Assembly (NCBI RefSeq): GCF_002895435.1
Contig: NZ_POYJ01000001.1
Coordinates: 957,687 to 1,021,686 of the forward strand
Length of the DNA stretch: 64,000 bases
Reading direction: 5' to 3'
From: Aquimarina sediminis
GTDB taxonomy: Bacteria > Bacteroidota > Bacteroidia > Flavobacteriales > Flavobacteriaceae
Shown in pieces: positions 8,314 to 17,197 of the stretch. Within the stretch, counting starts at the first letter, position 1. The number at the start of each line of letters is the position of its first letter. Made by a program: the position numbers and the translations under genes. A model generated the notes under the pieces. It saw nothing but the letters and a program-made list of their open reading frames with translations. It searched no databases and had not been told where the DNA came from.

Positions 8314-9741
8314 TTAATTTTCAACAAAAAAATCGTCTTTAAACCCTATAAGATATAGTTTTTTCTTAGCTCTGGTAACTGCTGTATACAACCACCGTAA
8401 ATAATCTCTGGTTATCCCATCGGCAAGATAAGGCTGTTCTATAAACACATTATCCCATTGTCCTCCCTGAGACTTGTGACAGGTAATAGCATAAGAGAAT
8501 TTAACTTGTAAGCTATTAAAAAACTTATTATTCTTTACTCCCATAAACTTTTTGTACTTCGATTTTTCATCTTCAAAATCCTTCAAAACTTCCTGATAGA
8601 GTCTATTTGATTCTTCATATGATAAAGATGGAGTTTCTGAGGTTAAAGTATCGAGCAATAAAACAGTTTCAAAAGGTTTTTGATCAGGATAATCAACCAT
8701 GTTTACATTGACAATAGCAAATTTGAATCCATACAATTCTTTAATAGAAAAAATCTCCAAAACTTTGATTATATCACCATTAGCTATAAAACCTGCTTCG
8801 CTTTTATTATCTAACCAAAAATAGTTATTCTTAACGACCATTAAATAATCTCCGGCAGACAATTCGTCTTCCTGAAAAAGTATTCTTGAGCGAATTTGTT
8901 GATTATAAATATTCGCTCTTTTATTAGATCGTAATATAATTACAGATTCTTCATGTCCAGAATTAGCATATGCATCGTTGAGTGCATCCATAATTTCATG
9001 ACCATCAAAAAAGCGAATAATATCTGTATAACCTAATGTTTGAAATTGAAAAGACTCATAAAATCCATCGTTAAGAATTTCCCTCAAAGATGTCGCATTC
9101 ATAAGAATTCCACTGTTTTCTGCCTGTCTTACTACTTCATCCAGTTCGATTTGAGTAACTTCTTTATTAAAACCCATTTCGAGATTATTGGGATCTAATG
9201 CCGGGCTCACTTCTAATTTAACAGGAGGTAATTGGGCTGTATCGCCTATAAACAATATTTTACAATTATACCCAGAATATACATACATCATTAGATCGTC
9301 TAGCAATGACCCATTTTCAAACAACTTGCTATCACTAGGGGTATCAGGAATCATTGAGGCTTCATCTACTATAAATACAGTATTGCGACTTTTATTTTGT
9401 TTTAATTGAAAAGCCAATCCACCGCTCTTATTTTTTTTGGGGTAGTAAATATTTCTATGTATAGTCTGAGCATGTTTTCCTGAGAAATTACTAATTACTT
9501 TTGCTGCTCTACCCGTTGGAGCCAAAAGAACTGCATTTAACTTGGCTTTCCATAAATTCTTGACCAAAATTCCAATTAATGTTGTTTTTCCGGTTCCCGC
9601 ATACCCTTTAAGTAAAAAAAGGGAATCTTTTGATCCTGATAACACAAAATGAGACAACTTTTGTAGTACAATATCTTGTTTTATGGTGGGTTCAAAAGGG
9701 AAATCTTCTTTTAATAATTCGTAAAATTCTTTTTCCCTCAT
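8314..9741 (-). CDS. ATP-dependent RecD-like DNA helicase (superfamily 1B)
   Basis: This 475-aa helicase has Walker A GYAGTGKTT at 46-54, a following LLAPTGRAAK motif Ia, Walker B VFIVDEAS at about 122-129, GDTAQLPP motif III, and a C-terminal motif V/VI region with the UvrD-like YAITCHKSQGGQW and YTAVTRAKKKL. It lacks the long N-terminal domain of RecD2, so it is closer to the compact RecD/Dda-like helicases widespread in Bacteroidota. The expected activity is 5'-3' ATP-driven DNA unwinding in replication or repair. It is divergent from the 214-aa gene and ends about 130 bp before the start of kdsB-kdnB on the same strand. Confidence 0.88.
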   Translation of the reverse strand: MREKEFYELLKEDFPFEPTIKQDIVLQKLSHFVLSGSKDSLFLLKGYAGTGKTTLIGILVKNLWKAKLNAVLLAPTGRAAKVISNFSGKHAQTIHRNIYYPKKNKSGGLAFQLKQNKSRNTVFIVDEASMIPDTPSDSKLFENGSLLDDLMMYVYSGYNCKILFIGDTAQLPPVKLEVSPALDPNNLEMGFNKEVTQIELDEVVRQAENSGILMNATSLREILNDGFYESFQFQTLGYTDIIRFFDGHEIMDALNDAYANSGHEESVIILRSNKRANIYNQQIRSRILFQEDELSAGDYLMVVKNNYFWLDNKSEAGFIANGDIIKVLEIFSIKELYGFKFAIVNVNMVDYPDQKPFETVLLLDTLTSETPSLSYEESNRLYQEVLKDFEDEKSKYKKFMGVKNNKFFNSLQVKFSYAITCHKSQGGQWDNVFIEQPYLADGITRDYLRWLYTAVTRAKKKLYLIGFKDDFFVEN

Positions 9742-9877
9742 TAAAAAAACTTATCTATATAGTTCATATCTCTATTAATAAATCAAAGATAAGAAGGATT
9801 TTTTGGCAATAAACTTTTACGATTAAAAAAAAATTGTAGATTTGCGTATACACTAATGTTTAAAGCTAAATCATAAA

Positions 9878-10522
9878 ATGAAAATTGTTGTTCAATTAGT
9901 TCTTTGGGTAGTTATAGGATTTCTAGGGTACATGGTATTCAATTCTGTAAATGGTCCTGTAAAGTTCAATAAAGTAAAGAAAGCAAGATATGCCAAAGCT
10001 GTTGATAATTTAAGAGATATCCGTACAGCTCAATTAGCGTATCGATCAGTTACTGGTAAATTTGAAAAGGATCCGGTAAAATTAATTGCTTTTATCGATA
10101 CTGCTAAGTTTACGCTAACCCAGAGAAGAGATTCGAGTTTTACTAGATTTAATAAGATACTTAAAATCGACGAGCCAAGAGATACTGTTGTTATAGATAC
10201 ACTAGGTTTTGCTTCTGTAAAAGATTCTCTGTTTAAAACAGGAAGTCATAAAAATATGATGAAAGTACCTATTGAAGGTGTTGATTCTAATTTTGAATTA
10301 GATGCTGGCTACATTAATAAAAATGATCTTAGAATAGCTGTTTTTGAAGCTAAAGTTTCTAAAGACGTATTATTACATGATCAAGACAAAGATCTTTTGT
10401 ATCAAGAAAAAGAAGTACAATCAGTTGATGGAGTTAATGGTCCATTTTTATCTGTAGGATCAATGACCGAGGTAATGACATCTGGAAACTGGCCAAGAAC
10501 TTATGGTGCAAACGACCAATAA
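9878..10522 (+). CDS. Conserved membrane-anchored protein of unknown function
   Basis: This 214-aa protein has a single N-terminal transmembrane anchor (about 4-22). The segment after it, AKAVDNLRDIRTAQLAYRSVTGKF, strongly recalls the pseudopilin pattern in which an N-terminal helix is followed by a short globular domain. I see no prepilin peptidase G/E site, so this is resemblance only. The rest alternates strand and helix and ends in WPRTYGANDQ. Its 3' end overlaps the next gene by 20 bases, and DUF3822 and rsmD follow, so it is the first gene of a three-gene operon. A perfect TAGATTTG -7-like element lies at 9837-9844, about 34 bp upstream of the ATG. Confidence 0.65.
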   Translation: MKIVVQLVLWVVIGFLGYMVFNSVNGPVKFNKVKKARYAKAVDNLRDIRTAQLAYRSVTGKFEKDPVKLIAFIDTAKFTLTQRRDSSFTRFNKILKIDEPRDTVVIDTLGFASVKDSLFKTGSHKNMMKVPIEGVDSNFELDAGYINKNDLRIAVFEAKVSKDVLLHDQDKDLLYQEKEVQSVDGVNGPFLSVGSMTEVMTSGNWPRTYGANDQ

Positions 10523-11330
10523 TAGTATTGACAATACATCAAAAAAATTGTCCATTCAGGTAAGCCTGAATGGACTTTCTTTTTGTGCTTCAAATTCTAA
10601 TGATCAACAAATTACATCAATTGAGCACGAAAATTTTGGAATACAATTAACCCCGAAACAAGTTCTTGATAAAATCAAGTATAATTTTGATCATAATTAT
10701 AACCTAAAAGGAACTTATGATATCATTGAAGTAATTTACCACAATGATCTATACACTGTTGTCCCCAAATCCTTGTTTAATAAAGAGTTAATAAAAGACT
10801 ACTTAAAATTCAATACAAAAGTTCTTCAAAACGACTTTATTACCTATGATGAATTGGATCAACATGATATCATAACGGTATATATACCATATACGAATAT
10901 CAATAATTTCTTTTTTGATACTTTTGGTTCATTTACCTACAAACATTCTAGTTCTATCTTGATAGACACACTTCTGAGGCAAGAAAAAAACAGCGATTCT
11001 GCTATGGTTTTTGCTAATATGAATAAGACTTCGTTTGATCTGGTTATAATCAATAAAGGCAATCTGATACTTAGCAATACTTTTCAATACCACACAAAGG
11101 AAGATTTTTTGTACTATCTAATGTACACCACTGAACAACTAAAATTTAATCCTGAAGAGTTTAAATTAGTCTTCTTAGGGGATATCAACATTGGTAGTGA
11201 TCTTTTTGACATTGCACATACTTACATTCGAAATGTAAGTTTTGGAAATCATACCAAAGAACCAAGTATATCCCCAGAAGTGTCCCCTTTTGAGCCTCAT
11301 CAACATTTTATATTACTAAGCCATTTCTAA
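10503..11330 (+). CDS. DUF3822 family protein
   Basis: This 275-aa soluble protein matches DUF3822, a Bacteroidota family. It begins with a SIQVSLNGLSFCA strand motif, has LTPKQVLDKI, and ends with the typical EPHQHFILLSHF. The family is thought to adopt an actin/Hsp70-like (ASKHA) fold; repeated strand-turn-strand segments agree, but I see no clear phosphate-binding loops, so ATP binding is uncertain. The start chosen is the ATG at 10503, which overlaps the end of the upstream gene by 20 bases in a different frame, a sign of translational coupling. rsmD starts four bases after its stop codon. Confidence 0.75.
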   Translation: MVQTTNNSIDNTSKKLSIQVSLNGLSFCASNSNDQQITSIEHENFGIQLTPKQVLDKIKYNFDHNYNLKGTYDIIEVIYHNDLYTVVPKSLFNKELIKDYLKFNTKVLQNDFITYDELDQHDIITVYIPYTNINNFFFDTFGSFTYKHSSSILIDTLLRQEKNSDSAMVFANMNKTSFDLVIINKGNLILSNTFQYHTKEDFLYYLMYTTEQLKFNPEEFKLVFLGDINIGSDLFDIAHTYIRNVSFGNHTKEPSISPEVSPFEPHQHFILLSHF

Positions 11331-11334
11331 TCAT

Positions 11335-11871
11335 ATGCGTATCATCTCAGGAAAGTTTAAAGGAAAAAGACTGACAGCACCAAAAAAATTGCCCGTTCGC
11401 CCGACCACAGATATGGCAAAAGAAGGTCTATTCAATATATTAAGGAATCAATACAATTTCTCTCAGCTATCTGTTCTCGACCTTTTTGCAGGAACAGGTA
11501 ACATTTCTTATGAATTTATTTCTAGAGGAGTAAAAAAAATAACTGCTGTAGATTCTCATTATGCGTGTGTCGGATATATTAAAGGCACAGCAAAAGAACT
11601 CGATTCGACAATTGAAACAATTAAAAGTGATGTATATAGCTATCTCGAAAAAGTAAAACATAAAGCAGATATAATTTTTGCTGATCCTCCTTACGATTTT
11701 ACAAGTGAGCAGTTTCACAAAATTGCTTCATTAGTCTTCGAGAATGAGTTACTAAACAAAGAAGGTGTGTTGATTATAGAGCATTCTAAACATACCTCTT
11801 TAGAGGAATCCAAGTATTTTAGCCATTCAAGAAAATATGGAGGATCTGTTTTTAGTTTTTTCGAAAACTAA
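11335..11871 (+). CDS. rsmD: 16S rRNA (guanine(966)-N(2))-methyltransferase RsmD
   Basis: This 178-aa enzyme methylates N2 of G966 in 16S rRNA using S-adenosylmethionine. It starts with the family's MRIISGKFKGKRL, has the RPTTDMAKEGLFNIL block at 22-36, SAM motif I DLFAGTG at 49-55, and the catalytic DPPY motif at 117-120. The length is usual for the family. It is the third gene of a tight operon with a 214-aa anchored protein and DUF3822. The stop codon lies inside a perfect stem-loop at 11846-11877. Confidence 0.92.
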   Translation: MRIISGKFKGKRLTAPKKLPVRPTTDMAKEGLFNILRNQYNFSQLSVLDLFAGTGNISYEFISRGVKKITAVDSHYACVGYIKGTAKELDSTIETIKSDVYSYLEKVKHKADIIFADPPYDFTSEQFHKIASLVFENELLNKEGVLIIEHSKHTSLEESKYFSHSRKYGGSVFSFFEN

Positions 11872-11877
11872 AAACAG
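11846..11877 (+). terminator. Perfect 14-bp stem with TTCG tetraloop across the rsmD stop codon
   Basis: Arms 11846-11859 and 11864-11877 are perfectly complementary around a TTCG loop, an especially stable RNA tetraloop. The TAA stop codon at 11869-11871 is in the 3' arm. There is no long T-run directly after, so it may stabilise the mRNA 3' end rather than terminate by itself. Confidence 0.6.
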
Positions 11878-12064
11878 GTAATCTTACCATACTATAATCC
11901 TTAACTAGTATAGCCATATCAAAAACCAAATGTACAGACATCCTTTTTCATAAAACACTTGCTCAAATAAAGATACTTCCTCTTCTTCTATTAAGAAGTA
12001 CTACAATACAATTACGCATTAAAAACGGTGCAATAGTATTTCAGAGAGATCTACTCATGTAAAA

Positions 12065-12517
12065 CTATGAAGTCATTACCGATGTTCTAATCGAAAACTC
12101 GTCAATACTTGTTAAGTTGCTTAATGAACTAATCTGACAAGAGGCATTGCTAATTATTTCTTCATAAAAAGCCAAAACATGAACATTAAATCCTGGCGTA
12201 TCCTCTGCTGTAATTTTAAATATATCCATTTGATAAATAAAATTATTCAAAATATGATGACTAGAAGAAAGCATAGCCTTATATATATTAAGCTTAGCAT
12301 TTTCAACTTGCACCTTTTTACTATGTCTTCTAGTATCTATAAAAAGGAAAATAAAAAATATGATAAGAGGAATTATGATTTCATCAAATTCAAATTTCTC
12401 CAAACTTTCTAAAAAAGTAACAAATTTTTCAAATAATTCAAGTTCTAAAGTAACAGATGTTATGAATATAAAGATAGATAACGCCAATCCTATAAAGGTT
12501 AGTTTGTACTTATTCAT
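12065..12517 (-). CDS. Two-segment membrane protein with a histidine-kinase-like helix
   Basis: This 150-aa protein has two predicted transmembrane segments at about 5-27 and 46-61, then a cytoplasmic part. The helix after the second segment reads MLSSSHHILNNFIYQM, which resembles the phospho-acceptor (DHp/H-box) helix of histidine kinases, but no ATPase domain follows. It could be a relic or a scaffold protein, or the resemblance may be chance. It stands alone on the minus strand with gaps of about 200 bp on both sides. No specific function can be named. Confidence 0.5.
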   Translation of the reverse strand: MNKYKLTFIGLALSIFIFITSVTLELELFEKFVTFLESLEKFEFDEIIIPLIIFFIFLFIDTRRHSKKVQVENAKLNIYKAMLSSSHHILNNFIYQMDIFKITAEDTPGFNVHVLAFYEEIISNASCQISSLSNLTSIDEFSIRTSVMTS

Positions 12518-12720
12518 TAGTATTTGATAAAGGTTAGGGGTATAAAGTTTACATTGTATTTAAAGTATATCCTTTTGCAGAAAAATATATCGCTCTATAA
12601 ATACAATGTTAATTATCAGAAATAAATGTACACAAAAAAACTATAATTTACAAGTAGAATACAATCACTTCTTTAAAATTATACTTATTCCCCTATCAAA
12701 AAACCGTAACAACTAGCCTA

Positions 12721-13623
12721 CTATGGTACCGATTTACCCATCGAAGCTTCCCAAATCATAAACCATTCTTCATCGGTAATTCGGATTTTTAAAGCATCTA
12801 CAGCAGATTGTATACGGCTAATTTTGGTAGAACCTATTACTGGTATTATTCCTGAGGGATGCTTAATAAGCCAAGATATTAAAATTTTGTCTAGCGTTGT
12901 ATTATACTTTCTAGCCAATTGATTCGCGACTTCATTAATTCGGACTACTCTATCCCCAGGAGTACTTGCAAAAAAGCTACCTTTAGCAAGTGTAGAATAT
13001 GCCATAGGTCTAATATTTTTAGTAATACATTGATCCAAAGTTCCATCAAGAAAAGGGTTCAGATGCAAGGGAGAAATTTCTATTTGATTTGTTGTCAAAG
13101 GCACAAAGGTATTTAACATTTCGAATTGAGTTCTGGTAAAATTAGAAACGCCAAAATACAAAACCTTACCTTTGCTTTTGAGTTTAGTAAAAGCTTCTGC
13201 AATTTCATTCGGGTTCATTAACGGACTAGGTCTATGAATCAATAGAAGATCCAGATAGTCTGTTTGCAATTTTTTTAAAGATTCCTCCACTGATTTAACA
13301 ATATAACCTTTACTAGTATCATAAGAAGTAATATTGTTATCAGGGCGATTAGGAGTTACTAATTTAATTCCGCACTTACTAATAAGTTGTATTTTCTCTC
13401 GTAGCGCATGATTGCCTTTTATCGCCTTACCAAATAACTTTTCTGTAGTATAATGACCATAAATATCTGCATGATCAAAAGTAGTCACCCCAATATCAAG
13501 GCAATTATCGATTAATTCTTTAGCCTCATTTACAGTTAGGTTAACACCCCACTCACCCCAATTCATACAGCCAGCTACTATTCGTGAAAAAGTAGACCCT
13601 TTACTTGAGACTTGAACATTCAT
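12721..13623 (-). CDS. Aldo/keto reductase, YdhF-like
   Basis: This 300-aa NADPH-dependent oxidoreductase has the (beta/alpha)8 fold and the catalytic tetrad of the family: Asp and Tyr in FDHADIYGHY (about 48-57), Lys in QLISKCGI (about 82-89) and His in LLLIHRPSP (about 127-135). The C-terminal cofactor motif IIPVIGSTK near 263-271 is present. Sequence style is closest to E. coli YdhF. The substrate is unknown; carbonyl reduction or detoxification is likely. It is the last gene of the minus-strand run that begins at the amidase gene, 45 bp after the GH3 fusion. Confidence 0.85.
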   Translation of the reverse strand: MNVQVSSKGSTFSRIVAGCMNWGEWGVNLTVNEAKELIDNCLDIGVTTFDHADIYGHYTTEKLFGKAIKGNHALREKIQLISKCGIKLVTPNRPDNNITSYDTSKGYIVKSVEESLKKLQTDYLDLLLIHRPSPLMNPNEIAEAFTKLKSKGKVLYFGVSNFTRTQFEMLNTFVPLTTNQIEISPLHLNPFLDGTLDQCITKNIRPMAYSTLAKGSFFASTPGDRVVRINEVANQLARKYNTTLDKILISWLIKHPSGIIPVIGSTKISRIQSAVDALKIRITDEEWFMIWEASMGKSVP

Positions 13624-13668
13624 ATCAATTAAGTATTAAAAAATGATTATCAATTGGGTATCAAAAAA

Positions 13669-16593
13669 TCAATAATCTATAGACTCATATATAATTCTTT
13701 GTATTTCTGAACGAATATCATTAGATATCAGTTTTCTATTTGCTGCATTGGGAAAAGTACGATTGCTCAAAAAGACATATATTATCTCTTCTTCAGGGTC
13801 TGCCCATGTAAAAGTGCCTGTAAAACCACTATGACCAAAACTTGTTTTTGATAAACATCCACAAGTGGGTCCTGACTCACCCAATTGTGGTTTATCAAAC
13901 CCTATCCCACGGCGTACTCTTCTATGGCAATAATGACAGGTATTAAACTCATCCAAGGTTTCTTTAGCAAAATATTGTTTTCCGCCATAATACCCTCCAT
14001 TAAGATACATCTGCATTATCTTAGTCACATCATTTGCATTAGAAAACAAGCCGGCGTGTCCTCCAACCCCTCCTAACATAGCCGCACCCTGATCATGAAC
14101 ATAACCATGAACAACCTCTCCTCTATAAATTTTATCATTTTCTGTAGGCACAATCCTTTTTTTCTTAAATTTTGTCAAGGGTAAATATGTAGCATGATTA
14201 GCTCCTAATGGCTTATAAAAATGTTGCTGAGTGAGTTTATTTAACGAATTACCGTAATGTTTTTCTATAAAAGCTTTTAAAAGATAAAATGGTAAATCGC
14301 TATATTTATAACTTAATCGTCCTCTTAATTCACTATCCCTAATCTTTAACAACAAGGAATCCTTCATATCACTTCTAAAGTAAAGATTATTGGTTACTTC
14401 AATATTAAATTCATCAGAACGGCTAGTTCGATAGTATTTCTTATCCGGTTTTCGGGTTATAGAATCCATGGTATGCACATAAAAAGGAATCCAAGCTTTT
14501 AACCTTGCATAATGAGACAACATTGATTTTATTGTGATATCTTCCTTATTTGAACCTTGGAAAGAAGGTAACATTTTACCTACTTTAGTATTTAAATTAA
14601 TTACCCCTTTATCTTTTAATTCTATAGTTAGCGGTAGGGTAGCCAATATTTTGGTTAGAGATGCCAAGTCATACACATCAGACCCTTTAACTTTTCTAAA
14701 TTTGTTATAGGTGTGATATCCATAGTTTTTATTAAATATCACCTTGCCCTTTCTTGCAACTATTAGCTGTACACCAGGAGCCATTTTTTCGTCTATAGCA
14801 AAATTTACAATAGAATCAATTCTAGCAAGTTTATAAGAATTCATGCCTACACTTTCTGGTAAACCATATGACAACCTATTAAGCAATCTTGTTTCAAGTC
14901 CTGTTCCTACAGGAAAATCTTCTCCTATACTTACAGGAAGTTTCCCTTTAGATTCCAAAGCACCAAAAAGCAATTGCGCACTTTTTGCCTGAGCTATCTC
15001 ACTGTTTTGATACCCCATTACAATTCCTTCAAAGTTTGTAGTAGTTAACATATCTAACATTGCATAGGGTTTTGCAAAAATGTTAAGAATCGTTGTATTT
15101 GTTCTAGCTATCTCATACAACCACACCAGTTCTTTATCTTTAAATTTATATGAAGCCCAAGGAGAATCATTAGATTTATGAAACCCCACAATAACATAAT
15201 TATAATTACGTAATTGATCCATCATTTCTCCTAATTGACCTGCTTTCACCCAATCCACCTGAGTATATTTACTTAATTCCTCATAAAAGGTTTCTCCTGA
15301 ATCATCCCCAAAAGAAACATATGCAATTTTCTTTAAATCAAGATTCTTAATTGGCAATGTTGCTCTTTCATTTTTTAAAACTGTCAAAGAATTCTCTACT
15401 AACTTATGCCTAAGCACCTTATTTTTTTGACTGTTTAATTCTTCAAGAAGAAAATTTTCTTTAATTGGTTGATATGCATTAAGACCTGCCTTATATTTTG
15501 CAAACAAAATCTTTTTAACAGAATGCGACAATCGCTCTTCACTTATTTCTCCAGAATAGTATGAAGAAACAATCTTCTGAGATGCCAGTGGTACATTTTC
15601 TGACATTAAAAGTATATCGTTTCCAGCCAAAAAGGCAGCCAAATCAACATCTCCAGGAGCCTTATAATCAGAAACACCTTTCATATCAAGGGCATCTGTA
15701 AAAATTAACCCTTTAAAATTCAAACTATCTTTTAGTAATGCTGAAACTACCTTTTTAGAAATTGAAGAAGGATAATCCGATCTATACTCCAAACTAGGAA
15801 CATTCAAATGCCCAACCATCACACTTGTCAATCCTTGATCAATAAGTTTTTTATATGGATACAGCTCAATACTATCGATTCTCTTATAATCAAAATTAAT
15901 TGTAGGAAGCGTCTGATGTGAATCACTATCGGTATCTCCATGCCCAGGAAAATGTTTTGCACTTGCCAATATCCCTTCTTGTTGCATCCCTTTCATAAAT
16001 GCTAGTGATTTCTGAGCAACTACTTCTTTATCCTCACCAAAGGAACGATTTCCTATAATTGGATTTTGAGGGTTTGTATTTATATCTACAACCGGAGCAA
16101 AATTAATATGCACTCCAATTCGTTTACAATCTCTTCCTATTTGTCTTCCGGCTTCTTCTATTAAACTATCATCTTGGATAGCACCAAGTGTCATGTTCCA
16201 AGGAAAGTCTTCTACAGAATCGAGGCGCATTCCTAAACCCCATTCTGCATCCATACCAATTAACAATGGTATCTTGGACAATTCCTGATACTGATTACTT
16301 AATTTCACTTGTTTTCCAGGAGTTCCTTTAGAAAAGACAACACCACCGATCTGAAACTCCTCAATAAGCTTTCTTATTTTATCTTTCTCTTTTTGAGAAT
16401 CAGAAGAAGACATACTTACCATAAACAACTGCCCCACCTTTTCCTTAAGAGTCATTCTATTATAAATACTATCCACCCACCTTTGTTGGCTCTCAAAATC
16501 CTCAACAATCAGCGGATTATCCAGCTGTGCATTACCAACAAAAGTTAAAAAAAATAGTATGAAAGAAAAATACTTACTTATTATCTGCCGCAC
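13669..16593 (-). CDS. NagZ-type GH3 glycosidase fused to a beta-lactamase-family serine hydrolase
   Basis: This 974-aa protein has an N-terminal signal segment (about 1-22, cut before QLDNP). Residues about 40-380 form a GH3 domain of the NagZ type: the KHFPGHGDT motif (213-221), an Asp-Ser-His dyad (224-226) and a candidate nucleophile Asp300 in FTDALDM. A linking GH3 C-terminal-like domain follows at about 390-565. Residues about 583-970 are a class C beta-lactamase/penicillin-binding-like domain with SxxK at Ser645-Lys648, a YSD second motif and a HSGFTGT third motif. The pair fits peptidoglycan turnover outside the cytoplasm: removal of GlcNAc plus peptide or ester cleavage. It lies in a run with amidase and MCE genes. 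This fusion is known in Bacteroidota; the exact substrate is inference. Confidence 0.87.
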   Translation of the reverse strand: MRQIISKYFSFILFFLTFVGNAQLDNPLIVEDFESQQRWVDSIYNRMTLKEKVGQLFMVSMSSSDSQKEKDKIRKLIEEFQIGGVVFSKGTPGKQVKLSNQYQELSKIPLLIGMDAEWGLGMRLDSVEDFPWNMTLGAIQDDSLIEEAGRQIGRDCKRIGVHINFAPVVDINTNPQNPIIGNRSFGEDKEVVAQKSLAFMKGMQQEGILASAKHFPGHGDTDSDSHQTLPTINFDYKRIDSIELYPYKKLIDQGLTSVMVGHLNVPSLEYRSDYPSSISKKVVSALLKDSLNFKGLIFTDALDMKGVSDYKAPGDVDLAAFLAGNDILLMSENVPLASQKIVSSYYSGEISEERLSHSVKKILFAKYKAGLNAYQPIKENFLLEELNSQKNKVLRHKLVENSLTVLKNERATLPIKNLDLKKIAYVSFGDDSGETFYEELSKYTQVDWVKAGQLGEMMDQLRNYNYVIVGFHKSNDSPWASYKFKDKELVWLYEIARTNTTILNIFAKPYAMLDMLTTTNFEGIVMGYQNSEIAQAKSAQLLFGALESKGKLPVSIGEDFPVGTGLETRLLNRLSYGLPESVGMNSYKLARIDSIVNFAIDEKMAPGVQLIVARKGKVIFNKNYGYHTYNKFRKVKGSDVYDLASLTKILATLPLTIELKDKGVINLNTKVGKMLPSFQGSNKEDITIKSMLSHYARLKAWIPFYVHTMDSITRKPDKKYYRTSRSDEFNIEVTNNLYFRSDMKDSLLLKIRDSELRGRLSYKYSDLPFYLLKAFIEKHYGNSLNKLTQQHFYKPLGANHATYLPLTKFKKKRIVPTENDKIYRGEVVHGYVHDQGAAMLGGVGGHAGLFSNANDVTKIMQMYLNGGYYGGKQYFAKETLDEFNTCHYCHRRVRRGIGFDKPQLGESGPTCGCLSKTSFGHSGFTGTFTWADPEEEIIYVFLSNRTFPNAANRKLISNDIRSEIQRIIYESIDY

Positions 16594-16600
16594 GAAAAAT

Positions 16601-17086
16601 TTAGTTTAAAAAACGATTATGCCAACTATCTTTTGCTGGGACTTCCCAATTGGTGCGATATTCGGCAATATTCGTAACTAGGTTATTAAAAACGATAGTA
16701 TTTGGGGATACTGACTTGTTTTTAGCCATTTTCTTAAAATCTGAAAGAGCTTTATAAGCTACAAACTCTCCTTGTTTAAAAGACACATTCATCTTATCTA
16801 ATAAATCTACACCATATTTCTGCTCCAATTGTTGGATAAAATATACTGAAGCGTCAATAGAACAACCTGTAGCCGGGTTCACTCCTTGATCCAATCCAAT
16901 GGTTATAAATCTCTTATATTTAATCTCATAACTCGCTCGTAGATCTGCACCATGTGCTGTCCATTGAGTTATAAATTCGTCTAACTTTTTTTTTATCTCT
17001 TCCAATTCATCAACACTGAATGACCTATTAGCTTGATAAATCCAAACTCTAGATGTTTCGGGAAGGTCATTAAATTCTACTAACAT
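16601..17086 (-). CDS. Conserved flavobacterial protein, often named 'ABC transporter ATPase'
   Basis: This 161-aa soluble protein is recognisable as a family present across Flavobacteriia, with VWIYQANRSFS near residues 14-24 and GCSIDASV near 99-106. Databases often label it 'ABC transporter ATPase', but there is no Walker A, signature or Walker B motif, so that name is not supported. The function is unknown. It starts 111 bp downstream of the CCG-domain gene and ends seven bases before the GH3-beta-lactamase gene, so co-transcription with the envelope genes is likely. Confidence 0.7.
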   Translation of the reverse strand: MLVEFNDLPETSRVWIYQANRSFSVDELEEIKKKLDEFITQWTAHGADLRASYEIKYKRFITIGLDQGVNPATGCSIDASVYFIQQLEQKYGVDLLDKMNVSFKQGEFVAYKALSDFKKMAKNKSVSPNTIVFNNLVTNIAEYRTNWEVPAKDSWHNRFLN

Positions 17087-17197
17087 GAGCTATTTTTTTT
17101 ATTAAAGTAACAAAAACTATTCCTATTTATTATCACAAAAAAGAGTTAATATGAATAAACAAATTAACTCTATTAAATTATCCTTAATCAGAAAAGC

